A DNA stretch of 6,479 nt. Origin: DASZMJ01 sp035551935. GTDB taxonomy: Bacteria > Planctomycetota > Planctomycetia > Isosphaerales > Isosphaeraceae. The DNA lies in contig DASZMJ010000534.1 in the NCBI GenBank assembly GCA_035551935.1, positions 1-6,479 of the forward strand, written 5' to 3'. Positions within the stretch are counted from its first letter, which is position 1. Each line of letters starts with the position of its first letter. Below are positions 1-6,132 of the stretch, one piece after another. Made by a program: the position numbers and the translations under genes. The notes under the pieces are model-generated. The model was not told the origin of the DNA, did not search any database, and saw only the letters and a program-made list of their open reading frames with translations.

Positions 1-208
1 AGGACAAATTCACTAGATAAAATGGGTTTCAATCTTCATATTTTATGGAAATAAACCAACCTCCCCATCTGCGGACGAATCCCCCTCTCCTCTTCATGGC
101 CCAGCAAACATGCTTGCCCGGGCGCCGGCGCGTTTGCTAAAGTCGGGGGCGTCGGGGAGCCGACCCTATCTCGACCGAGGGAACCCTGACCCGTCGGGGC
201 ACGCGACG
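1..208. other. Intergenic leader with AT-rich first 60 bases
   Basis: No gene is visible here. Counting directly, bases 1-60 contain 17 G/C (about 28%), against an evidently GC-rich remainder of the window. Bases 61-208 return to high GC. The AT-rich part holds hexamers resembling -10 boxes (TAAAAT at 18-23, TATTTT at 39-44), but no convincing -35 partner at the right distance, so a promoter for the downstream zinc-ribbon gene is possible but not demonstrated. The reading frame of that gene is open back to an ATG at 110, but the extra 33 residues look like translated leader rather than protein. Confidence 0.5.
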
Positions 209-1471
209 ATGACGACGATCATCTTTCCGTGCGGCCGTTGCGGGCTGAAACACGAGGTGGACGGCTCGATGGCGGGCAAGCGGCTCGCCTGCGCGAATTG
301 CGGCGGCCCGCTCCTCCTGCCCACGCCACGGCCGGCCCCGCCCTCGTCGCCAAGGCCGGTCCCGCCCCCGTCACTGGCTTCGGCCGCCCCGCCGTCGGCC
401 GCGGCACTCGGGCCGGTCGTGGAGGCGTTGTCCTACAAATACGCCTGCCCCGCCTGCGGCAAGCGGCATCAGGTGCCCGAGGTGCTCTTCGGCAAACGGG
501 TGCCGTGCCGGCGTTGCGCGGAGCCGATGGATCTGCCGGTGCCGCCGGGTTACACGCCGCGGGCGAAGTGGGCGCTGAAGACGTTCATCGAGCCGCCCCG
601 CGCCCGGACGCCGGAGGAAGAGCGGACGATGGCGTTCATCCCGATCGAACTCGCCGGCCCGGCGCCGGGCGGCTCGACGTCGGGCCCGCCGTCGCTGGAA
701 GTGCCCCGGCGCGCCGTCCCGCTCGACGACGAGGACGAGCTCCTCGTCCTCGACGACCCCCCGGCCCCGCCCCAGCGTCGGCCCGTGATGCCGGCCCCGC
801 CGCCGGCCCGACCCCCCGCGCCGCCGGCGCCGCGCGAACCGACCCTCGAGTTCCAGGTGGTCGACGTCTACGGCCTCGAGGACGACGCCCCGCCCCCCCC
901 GGTCTGGCGGCCGGCGGAGCCGGAACTCGAGGCCTCGACCTTTGTGCCGCGGGCCGCCTACAATCCCCCGAAGAAGCCCCGCCGATCCTCCGGCGGCGGC
1001 GCCCGGACGGCCGGCTTCCTCGGCGGTGGCCTGGGTGTCGTCATCGCCATCATCGTCCGGATCACCCTCGGTGTCGGACCCGTCTGGAACCACGGCGACG
1101 CCGAGGACACCCTCCAGAAGATCAACCAATACTGGCGCGACTCCGCGGCCCTGCTTCGCCACGTCCACGACGTCGACTCCGCACGCCAGGTCGATGCCGA
1201 GGTTGCCGCCGTGTTCCGCAAGGCGAACAAGCTCATGGAAGACAAGAAAAACCTCAAAGTTACGCACTCTTTTAGGAATTATTTGGACAAGAAGTACAAG
1301 GGAGAGCTGGAAGAGGCCGGGCGGCAGTTCGGCGCCGAGCTGGCGCGAATCTCGGAGGTCCCCGGCGTCGCGGACGCCATGCCCCAACTCCGGTCGGAAT
1401 TCGAGCGGTTCACCCGCGTGCTGGCCGAATACCAGAAGATGCAAGACGTCGAAGACGGCTTCTACCGATGA
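209..1471 (+). CDS. Tandem zinc-ribbon, Pro-rich, single-pass membrane protein of unknown function
   Basis: I do not recognise a named family for this 420-residue protein. Two zinc-ribbon-like modules are visible: C8-x2-C11 with C28-x2-C31, and C80-x2-C83 with C100-x2-C103, each with a GKR motif just before the second cysteine pair. Residues about 110-260 are a Pro- and acid-rich linker of low complexity. A basic stretch (KKPRR, 255-259) precedes a hydrophobic helix at about 268-290, which by the positive-inside rule puts the zinc ribbons in the cytoplasm and residues 295-420 outside. That C-terminal part is charged, probably helical and has no cysteines. I chose the ATG at 209 because the first ribbon begins seven residues later. 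An in-frame ATG at 110 would add 33 residues without recognisable features, and neither start has a strong Shine-Dalgarno sequence. Codons 345-364 are unusually AT-rich. The OsmC-family gene starts 47 nt downstream. A membrane-anchored sensor or regulator is possible but is speculation. Confidence 0.8.
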   Translation: MTTIIFPCGRCGLKHEVDGSMAGKRLACANCGGPLLLPTPRPAPPSSPRPVPPPSLASAAPPSAAALGPVVEALSYKYACPACGKRHQVPEVLFGKRVPCRRCAEPMDLPVPPGYTPRAKWALKTFIEPPRARTPEEERTMAFIPIELAGPAPGGSTSGPPSLEVPRRAVPLDDEDELLVLDDPPAPPQRRPVMPAPPPARPPAPPAPREPTLEFQVVDVYGLEDDAPPPPVWRPAEPELEASTFVPRAAYNPPKKPRRSSGGGARTAGFLGGGLGVVIAIIVRITLGVGPVWNHGDAEDTLQKINQYWRDSAALLRHVHDVDSARQVDAEVAAVFRKANKLMEDKKNLKVTHSFRNYLDKKYKGELEEAGRQFGAELARISEVPGVADAMPQLRSEFERFTRVLAEYQKMQDVEDGFYR

Positions 1472-1504
1472 GTGCGGCGGGCCGACGGCGCGGCGGGGGA
1501 ACCG

Positions 1505-1511
1505 AAGGAGG
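1505..1511 (+). promoter_or_regulatory. Ribosome binding site of the OsmC-family gene
   Basis: AAGGAGG lies seven bases before the ATG at 1519. It is among the best Shine-Dalgarno matches in the window and decides the start. A competing in-frame ATG at 1468 overlaps the stop of the upstream gene (ATGA) but has no comparable site and would add 17 low-complexity residues. Confidence 0.75.
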
Positions 1512-1518
1512 AGCGACG

Positions 1519-2046
1519 ATGTTGACCGCCGACGAGCTGCGGGCCCGCCAGGGGCCGTTGAAGCAGCGGTACCGGGACGACCCGGCCGCGGCCCTGGCGA
1601 CGATGACGGCGCGGGGGACGTTGGACCCGGCGACCCTGTCCTGCCGCGTCGAGGCCGCGGGCGGGCCGGTCGTCGCCGGCCTGCACGAGTCGGCCGGCGG
1701 CGACGGCACGGCGGCCTGCTCGGGCGAGATGCTCCTGCAAGCCCTCGTCGCCTGCGCCGGCGTGACGCTCACCGCCGTCGCCGGGGCCCTCGCGTTGCCG
1801 CTCCGCGGCGGCACGGTCGTCGCCGAGGGCGACCTCGACTTCCGCGGCACCCTCGGCGTCAGCAAGGAGGTCCCCGTCGGCTTCCATGCCATCCGCCTGG
1901 CCTTCGACCTCGACCTCGCCCCCGGCGCCATCCTCGACGACGACCGGCGCGCCACCCTGTTGAAGCTCACCGAGCGCTACTGCGTCATCGCCCAGTCCGT
2001 CCGCCCCGCGCCGACGCTCTCGGCGACGGTCCGCGCGGGCGATTGA
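1519..2046 (+). CDS. OsmC family protein (putative thiol peroxidase)
   Basis: This 175-residue protein has the layout of the OsmC/Ohr superfamily. Members of that family reduce organic hydroperoxides through two reactive cysteines in the cytoplasm. The motif GEMLLQALVACAGVTLTAVA (residues 69-88) matches the family's central helix carrying the first cysteine (C79). The ERYCVIAQS motif (152-160) carries the second (C155). Both expected catalytic cysteines are therefore present. A further cysteine, C67, precedes the helix. Between the motifs lies a beta region (98-133) typical of the fold. The length is slightly above that of classical OsmC/Ohr proteins because of an N-terminal extension of about 40 residues. 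Substrate class (OsmC, Ohr or the YhfA-like branch) cannot be decided from sequence inspection. The gene follows the zinc-ribbon gene by 47 nt with a strong RBS and probably shares its transcript. It converges with the minus-strand genes, with only 42 nt between stop codons. Confidence 0.85.
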   Translation: MLTADELRARQGPLKQRYRDDPAAALATMTARGTLDPATLSCRVEAAGGPVVAGLHESAGGDGTAACSGEMLLQALVACAGVTLTAVAGALALPLRGGTVVAEGDLDFRGTLGVSKEVPVGFHAIRLAFDLDLAPGAILDDDRRATLLKLTERYCVIAQSVRPAPTLSATVRAGD

Positions 2047-2088
2047 TACGACACAAGATCCCGCGGCGTTCCGACGGTCGCGACGCGA

Positions 2089-2352
2089 TCAAGGGCCGCC
2101 GTCGAGCTCGCGGTCGAACAGCGGCGATGTCCCGGGGTCGGGGGCCGTCACGCGCAGAGGGGGCCGTCGCCGAAGCATCGCGTGCAGGGCCCAGATAAAG
2201 GCGAAGAGCATGATGCCCAGGCAAGTCAACGGCAAAGTGTCTTGATATTCAAAGATAATGCGTCTCAGCGGGACCCGCGCGATCGCGCCGCCGACAACGC
2301 CGCCGAGGCCGCCGAGGATGCTGCCCATCGGGCCTTCCCGGGTCGATCTCAT
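2089..2352 (-). CDS. Small membrane protein, function unknown
   Basis: This is an 87-residue protein with no recognised family. Residues 10-23 are rich in evenly spaced glycines (GSILGGLGGVVGG), like a glycine-zipper segment that can pack against a membrane. Residues 40-60 form a clear hydrophobic helix (LPLTCLGIMLFAFIWALHAML) followed by RRR, suggesting that the C-terminal tail (61-87, polar and Pro-containing) is cytoplasmic. The ATG at 2352 is preceded by GGGAGG six bases upstream (plus-strand 2359-2364). A second in-frame ATG at 2328 with GGAAGG before it is an alternative that drops eight residues. The gene begins 30 nt after the stop of the exported protein gene on the same strand, so the two probably form an operon. 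It is short, but the membrane helix, RBS and operon position support it as real. Confidence 0.6.
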   Translation of the reverse strand: MRSTREGPMGSILGGLGGVVGGAIARVPLRRIIFEYQDTLPLTCLGIMLFAFIWALHAMLRRRPPLRVTAPDPGTSPLFDRELDGGP

Positions 2353-2382
2353 GGCAGGCCTCCCGGCCCTTGCTCGCCCGCG

Positions 2383-2889
2383 TCAGGGCTTGTCGGGCCC
2401 CTCGACGACGAGGTCGATGGCGGAGAAGTGCTCGTGGTCGCTCTGGGTGTTCTTGGTCTCGACGCGGACGAGGTAGACGCCGGGCGTGTCGACCTTGAGG
2501 GTCTGCCACTGCGCGGCCTTGCGGTCGGGCTTGAAGTCCATCTCGAAGCCCGACTCGACCACCACGCCGTCGCCTCGGAGGTCCGGCAGGGCCTTCTGGC
2601 CGACCTTGTCGATCTTGGCGACATAGAAATGGACGAGCACATCTTCAAGGGTCTTGTGCGGGTAGATGTTCGTCAGCTCGAACTTGATGCGGATCTTGTC
2701 GCCGGCCTTGACCTTGATGACGGGCCTGGGGTTCTTGCCCGACTCGGGGGGCGTCTGGTCCATGTGCGCGGTCGCCTTGCGGCCGCCCGATTCGACCTCG
2801 AGCGTGATCTTCGCGTGCTCCGCCCGCGCCGCCGTCGGCGACGCCCCGGCGCACAGGACCACGGCCGCCCAACCGATCGCGCGTCGCAT
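2383..2889 (-). CDS. Exported beta-rich protein of unknown function
   Basis: This 168-residue protein begins with a typical Sec signal peptide: MRR, a hydrophobic core (AIGWAAVVLCAGA) and an ARA cleavage site near residue 23, so the mature protein should be periplasmic. The remainder alternates hydrophobic and polar residues as in a beta-sandwich, including PVIKVKAGDKIRIKFELTN (56-74) and TPGVYLVRVETKN (135-147), a pattern seen in cupredoxin-like and Ig-like domains. The mature part has no cysteine but has six histidines (25, 42, 78, 87, 152, 154), two of them in an HEH motif, so metal binding is conceivable but unproven. The start is the ATG at 2889, preceded by GGGGAGGG. The frame stays open upstream to about 3069, but that extension would run through the large inverted repeat and lacks a signal sequence at its start. 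A small membrane protein gene follows after 30 nt. Confidence 0.8.
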   Translation of the reverse strand: MRRAIGWAAVVLCAGASPTAARAEHAKITLEVESGGRKATAHMDQTPPESGKNPRPVIKVKAGDKIRIKFELTNIYPHKTLEDVLVHFYVAKIDKVGQKALPDLRGDGVVVESGFEMDFKPDRKAAQWQTLKVDTPGVYLVRVETKNTQSDHEHFSAIDLVVEGPDKP

Positions 2890-2927
2890 CGCCCGGCCCT
2901 CCCCGCCCCTGATTTCGACACGCCCCG

Positions 2928-2933
2928 ATCCTA
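2928..2933 (-). promoter_or_regulatory. Possible -10 box of the exported-protein operon
   Basis: On the minus strand TAGGAT lies about 38 bases upstream of the ATG at 2889, which would give a leader of roughly 30 nt containing the RBS. No good -35 hexamer is seen 17 bases further up (AAGACG there). An own promoter is plausible because the large palindrome separates this operon from the gene before it. Confidence 0.25.
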
Positions 2934-2960
2934 CCGCGCGGCCCGTCCGCCGTCTTCCCC

Positions 2961-3061
2961 CCTCTCCCCGGAGCAGGCACGCTCCGCGTGCCGTCCGCCC
3001 TCCGGCAATGAGCCCGGGTTTCGGCGGACGGCACGCGGAGCGTGCCTGCTCCGGGGAGAGG
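2961..3061. repeat. Perfect 39-bp inverted repeat with nested hairpins
   Basis: Bases 2961-2999 and 3023-3061 are exact reverse complements (39 of 39), around a 23-base centre (3000-3022). Each arm contains a smaller hairpin of its own: GGCACG and CGTGCC separated by five bases, at 2976-2992 and 3030-3046. The element therefore consists of two copies of one unit in opposite orientation and can fold either as one long stem or as two short ones. It begins eight bases past the stop of the thioredoxin lipoprotein gene and ends about 70 bases before the next start. No U-tract follows on the minus strand, so it is not a classic intrinsic terminator, though it could still stabilise or end the upstream transcript. 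It resembles REP/BIME-type dispersed repeats. Confidence 0.9.
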
Positions 3062-3069
3062 AGGAACAA

Positions 3070-4974
3070 TCATCGCCGGATCGTATTTTCATTCCTATGC
3101 GCGGCGAGGACGCGGTCGAGGCGGGTGAGGGTGCGGGGGTCGTTGCCCTGGGAGCGCCAGAGGAGGTGGCCCTTGCGGTCGAAGAGGACGAGGGTGGGAT
3201 AGGCCTGGACGTGGAGGGCCTGCTGCAAGGGGCAGGGGCCGTCGAGGCCGCCGAGCAGGAGGGTGTAGTTGATCCCGAGCCGGCGCGACGCCGACGCGAC
3301 GGCCGCGGCGCGGTCGGCGAGGGGCCCCTCCTCGTAGGCGACGCCGACGACCCGGAGGCGGCCGGGGCCGAGCCGCTCCTGGAGCGCGACCAGGTGCGGG
3401 ATCGCGTCGAGGCACGGGCCGCACCAGGTCCCCCAGAAGTCGACGAGCACGAGGTCGGCCCCCAGGTCCCGGAACCGGACCGGCTTGCCGTCGAGGTCGG
3501 GGAGCTGGAAGTCGGTCAAGAGGTGGCGATTTTGATCATATCGGCATTCCGCCCGCACCACCGCCGCGTCCGGCGCGGGGTCGCGGGGGCGTGCCGAGGC
3601 CAGGGCGACCGTCCCCGGCTTCTCGCGGCCGGCCGGGACGGTGTTGAGGTCGCTCGGCGAGGGGAGGTCGCCCCAGGTCGTGCGGCGGACGGTCTCGGTC
3701 GGCGGCGGCAAGTCCGTCGGGGCCGGCTCCGAAGGGCCCTGGGCCGGCCCCGGCCCCGGCCCCGACTCGGCGGGCTTCGACGCGGCCGGCGGGGTGACCG
3801 GCACCATCTCGACCGGCATCGGGTCCGGGTTCGGAGTCGTCGCGGGCGACTCGGCGGACTTGGACTCGGGGGCCGGGGTCGTCGGAGGCTCGGCCGGCGG
3901 CGTCGTCGCCGGAGGGTCGGCCGGCGGGGTCGGCATCGGCGCGGGGTCGGCGACGGGCGCGGGGTCGGTGGCCGGCGCGGTCGGGGGGGCGGGCTCGACG
4001 GCGCCGGCCGGCGGCTGGGCGTCGGGCGGCTCGACGGCGGGCGCGGGCTCGCGGGCCCTGGCCGGCTCGCGGGCCGGGGGGAGCGGGTTCGGGCCGTCGT
4101 CCTCGATGTCGGCGTTCGAACGACCGGCCGGCGCGGCGGCGGGGGCGGGGGCGGCCGGCGACGACGCGGGCTTCGAGGCGACGGCCTCGGCGGTGCCGGG
4201 GTCGGCCGCGGCCGAGTCGCCCCGCTGCCAGCCCATGCCCTTCGGCCGCGCCGAGACGCGGACGCGGGGGGCCTTCGGCTTCGGCTCGGTCGCGTCGGCG
4301 TCGAGGTCGGCGACGTCGCCGCCGGGCACGATGTCGGCCTCGTTGACCCGCACGGCCGACCTCGGCAAGAGGTCGCGGCGTGCGCCGTCGTCCTCGGGCC
4401 CGTCGTCGGCCTCGGCCTCGGCCTCGGTTTCGACGCGGCGGCTGGAGGCGCGATTGACGCGGGGGGCGGGCCGGTCGGGGTCGGGGCTGTCGCCGGCCGC
4501 GTCGGCGGCGAGCTCGATCCGGACGTCGCGGTCGGGGGCCTGGACCTCGGCGCGGCCGGCGAGCCGGTCGCGGCCGTCGTCGAACTCGGCGACGAGCCGG
4601 TACGACGCCCCGGGCCGCAGGCCGGCGAGCGTGAAGCCCCCGGCCTCGTCGGTCGTCGCCCGCGCGATCCGGCCCCCGGCGGCGCCGTCGACGGCGACGC
4701 GGACCTCGGCGTTGGGCACGGGCCGACCGTCGGCGTCGACGACGCGACCGGCGACCTTGCCCGACTCGCGCGGCTTTCGCTCCGGGGCCGGTGCGCTGCG
4801 GGCCGACTCGCCCGGCACCCCCGCCACGACCGCCGCGGTCTTGCCGCCGACGCTCGTGATCGTCTGGATCTCGGGCAAGAGCGCCACCCGGCGATTCGGC
4901 AGGCTGGCGCAGCCCGACAAGAGCGGTGCGGCCAGCAAGAGCGGGGTCGCGATCGTCGAGGCTCTCACGCGCAT
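3070..4974 (-). CDS. Lipoprotein with carboxypeptidase-regulatory-like domain and TlpA-type thioredoxin domain
   Basis: This is a 634-residue protein. Residues 1-22 form a lipoprotein signal ending in the lipobox LLSGC, so C22 is predicted to be lipidated and the protein membrane-anchored outside the cytoplasm. Residues about 72-157 match a carboxypeptidase-regulatory-like/CNA-B-type beta domain (KVAGRVVDADGRPVPNAEV, then TTDEAGGFTLAGLRPG). Residues about 160-470 are a Pro/Ala/Glu-rich linker, much longer than usual. Residues about 478-625 are a TlpA/ResA-type thioredoxin domain with WCGPC (C518, C521) and the cis-proline in AYPTLVLFD (P593). Such domains carry out thiol-disulfide exchange in the periplasm, often reducing cytochrome c apoproteins or other exported thiol proteins. 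The specific partner is unknown. Extra cysteines at 477 and 581 could form a second disulfide. The start at 4974 is supported by GGGAGGAAG upstream and by the signal peptide. The inverted repeat follows directly after the stop. Confidence 0.88.
   Translation of the reverse strand: MRVRASTIATPLLLAAPLLSGCASLPNRRVALLPEIQTITSVGGKTAAVVAGVPGESARSAPAPERKPRESGKVAGRVVDADGRPVPNAEVRVAVDGAAGGRIARATTDEAGGFTLAGLRPGASYRLVAEFDDGRDRLAGRAEVQAPDRDVRIELAADAAGDSPDPDRPAPRVNRASSRRVETEAEAEADDGPEDDGARRDLLPRSAVRVNEADIVPGGDVADLDADATEPKPKAPRVRVSARPKGMGWQRGDSAAADPGTAEAVASKPASSPAAPAPAAAPAGRSNADIEDDGPNPLPPAREPARAREPAPAVEPPDAQPPAGAVEPAPPTAPATDPAPVADPAPMPTPPADPPATTPPAEPPTTPAPESKSAESPATTPNPDPMPVEMVPVTPPAASKPAESGPGPGPAQGPSEPAPTDLPPPTETVRRTTWGDLPSPSDLNTVPAGREKPGTVALASARPRDPAPDAAVVRAECRYDQNRHLLTDFQLPDLDGKPVRFRDLGADLVLVDFWGTWCGPCLDAIPHLVALQERLGPGRLRVVGVAYEEGPLADRAAAVASASRRLGINYTLLLGGLDGPCPLQQALHVQAYPTLVLFDRKGHLLWRSQGNDPRTLTRLDRVLAAHRNENTIRR
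3746..3763. repeat. Hexanucleotide repeat in the lipoprotein linker (GGCCCC x3)
   Basis: There are three exact copies of GGCCCC on the plus strand. Read in the minus-strand gene they encode the GPGPGP stretch near residues 405-410. Length changes by slippage would keep the frame. Confidence 0.6.
4406..4427. repeat. Hexanucleotide repeat in the lipoprotein linker (TCGGCC, about 3.7 copies)
   Basis: There are three full TCGGCC units plus TCGG. On the coding (minus) strand they encode the EAEAEAD stretch near residues 184-190. As with the GGCCCC repeat, the six-base unit allows in-frame expansion or contraction of the linker. Confidence 0.6.
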
Positions 4975-5184
4975 CGGGGACTTCCTCCCGCCACGAATCC
5001 GGGCCCCGCCCTCAATCCCGCCGGCCGAGGCCGCCGAAACCCGAGGCGTCGCGCCTCCTCGCCGCGACCCGCCCACCGTCCACCCGCCCCCGACCCTCCC
5101 AGCGCCGGGCGCGCGGTCAGGCCGATGGCCCCGACTCCCTCATCGGCACGACGGGCCTCGGGCTTCAACTTTTTTCCCGGGTCG
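4975..5184 (-). promoter_or_regulatory. Leader region of the thioredoxin lipoprotein gene
   Basis: This 210-base gap lies between the stop of the SirB1-type gene and the start at 4974. A clear Shine-Dalgarno sequence, GGGAGGAAG, is present on the minus strand (plus-strand 4981-4989), six bases before the ATG. A TTGAAG hexamer (plus-strand 5163-5168) could be a -35 element but has no good -10 partner at 17 bases. A run of six T on the plus strand (about 5170-5175) is not preceded by a strong stem, so I do not call a terminator. I see no other gene. Confidence 0.4.
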
Positions 5185-6024
5185 TCAGTTCCGCTCGGCC
5201 ACGTCCCGCCGCGCCTGCCGGAGGGCCTCGCGGACGATCGGGGCATCGTCGGCGTCGGGGAGGGCGTCGAGGTAGGCGGCCAGCGGCTCGATCGCCGCGC
5301 CGGGGCGGTCGGCGCGGAGGCAGGTCATGCCGAGGTCGCGACGCTCCAGCGGCTCGTCCGGCAGCAGGGCGACGAGCCGTTGCAGGACCGGCAACGCCTC
5401 GACGAACTCGCCGCGACGGAGGTAGATCGCCTTCAGGTTCCGGAGCATCCGCGCCACCAATACGGCCGTCGGGCACGGCTCGAGCTGCTCGGGGGCCAAC
5501 GTCACCGCCTGGCCCGTCACCGATCGCACGAGCCGCTCGCAACCCTCGCGATCGAGGAATGCCCCCTCGTGGAACGGGTCGACGAACACCGTCGAATCCC
5601 CCCTCCCGGCCCTCACGACGAAGTGCCCCGGCAGGTTCACCCCCGCCGTCTCCGGGCCCAGGCCGACCCGATCCGCGACCGCCAAGTACAGCGCCGAGAG
5701 GCTGATCGGGATGCCGAGCTTCCGGTCGATGACGCGGTCGAGATAGCTATTTGCCGGGTCGTAATAGTCCTCGTCGTTGCCCCGGAACCCCTCCTCGACG
5801 AACAAGACCCAGTTGATCTGTCCCAGGATCGCCCTCAGGCTCGCCCCCTCCGGGCAGCGGTCGCGCACCCGCTCCGCGTAGCCGTCGATCGCCGCCAGGT
5901 ACGGACCCGGGTCCAGCCCCGGCCCCGCGTCCCCCGCGATCTCCAGCGCCAGTCGCGCCAGGTCCGCCCCATCTCCTTGCAAGAGCCTCCGGAACTCCGG
6001 GCTCCCCTCGAACGGCTCGACCAC
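5185..6024 (-). CDS. SirB1 family protein: transglutaminase-like domain plus TPR
   Basis: This 279-residue protein is recognised by motifs shared across the SirB1/Transglut_core2 family. These are NDEDYYDPANSYLDRVID (83-100) followed by RKLGIPISLSALYL (101-114), LPGHFVVR (131-138) and VDPFHEG (148-154). The region from about 186 to 270 has TPR-like helical pairs (ARMLRNLKAIYLRRGEFVEALPVLQRLVALLPDEP, then LGMTCLRADRPGAAIEPLAAYLDALPD). H134 and D149 occupy the positions of a transglutaminase-like His and Asp, but no cysteine stands at the GIPISLS position, so a classical Cys-His-Asp triad seems absent and enzymatic activity is uncertain. The family's molecular function is poorly defined, and a role in protein interaction is an inference. 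The start is a GTG at 6024, with GGGGGAG five bases upstream and a promoter-like sequence further up. The frame stays open to 6255, but that extension would translate the structured repeat and reads as low-complexity sequence. Confidence 0.85.
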   Translation of the reverse strand: MVEPFEGSPEFRRLLQGDGADLARLALEIAGDAGPGLDPGPYLAAIDGYAERVRDRCPEGASLRAILGQINWVLFVEEGFRGNDEDYYDPANSYLDRVIDRKLGIPISLSALYLAVADRVGLGPETAGVNLPGHFVVRAGRGDSTVFVDPFHEGAFLDREGCERLVRSVTGQAVTLAPEQLEPCPTAVLVARMLRNLKAIYLRRGEFVEALPVLQRLVALLPDEPLERRDLGMTCLRADRPGAAIEPLAAYLDALPDADDAPIVREALRQARRDVAERN

Positions 6025-6028
6025 GACG

Positions 6029-6035
6029 CTCCCCC
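6029..6035 (-). promoter_or_regulatory. Ribosome binding site supporting a GTG start
   Basis: GGGGGAG on the minus strand lies four bases before the GTG at 6024. No ATG or TTG occurs in frame between this point and the promoter-like sequence at 6093-6101, which makes GTG the only reasonable start downstream of that promoter. Confidence 0.5.
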
Positions 6036-6092
6036 GACTCCCCCGGCCCGGATCGGCCGCCCCCGAGGCCCACCCCGAGCCGATCCTCCCCC

Positions 6093-6101
6093 ATTGTATC
6101 A
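6093..6101 (-). promoter_or_regulatory. Extended -10 promoter candidate for the SirB1-type gene
   Basis: The minus strand reads TGATACAAT, matching the extended -10 consensus TGnTATAAT at all but one position. It stands out in a very GC-rich surrounding. Transcription would begin near 6085, giving a leader of about 60 nt to the GTG at 6024. No recognisable -35 element is present, which is tolerated in extended -10 promoters. Confidence 0.5.
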
Positions 6102-6132
6102 GGCGACGCCCCCCCGGCGCCCATCGGCCCGA

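Noticed and set aside
371..1444. Minus-strand open frame opposite the zinc-ribbon gene
   Set aside because: The plus-strand frame has two clear zinc-ribbon modules, a TM helix and sensible codon use. The antisense product is Arg/Gly/His-rich without recognisable features.
2047..2088. Bidirectional terminator between the convergent genes
   Set aside because: Only a weak, imperfect inverted repeat is visible and there are no T-runs, so I do not call one.
942..2198. Plus-strand frame of 418 codons overlapping the zinc-ribbon and OsmC genes
   Set aside because: It crosses two supported genes in another frame, and its translation is Ser/Arg/Pro-rich low complexity with no domain.
2961..3061. CRISPR array or classic rho-independent terminator
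   Set aside because: There are only two units, they are inverted rather than direct repeats, and no U-tract follows the stem on the minus strand.
2890..3069. N-terminal extension of the exported protein through the inverted repeat
   Set aside because: The signal peptide and a good RBS place the start at 2889. The upstream open stretch is just the palindrome read as protein.
3641..5275. Plus-strand open frame of 544 codons rich in Gly/Ser/Ala
   Set aside because: It mirrors the Pro/Ala linker of the lipoprotein gene on the opposite strand. It lacks a convincing RBS or domain and is explained by the coding bias of the real gene.
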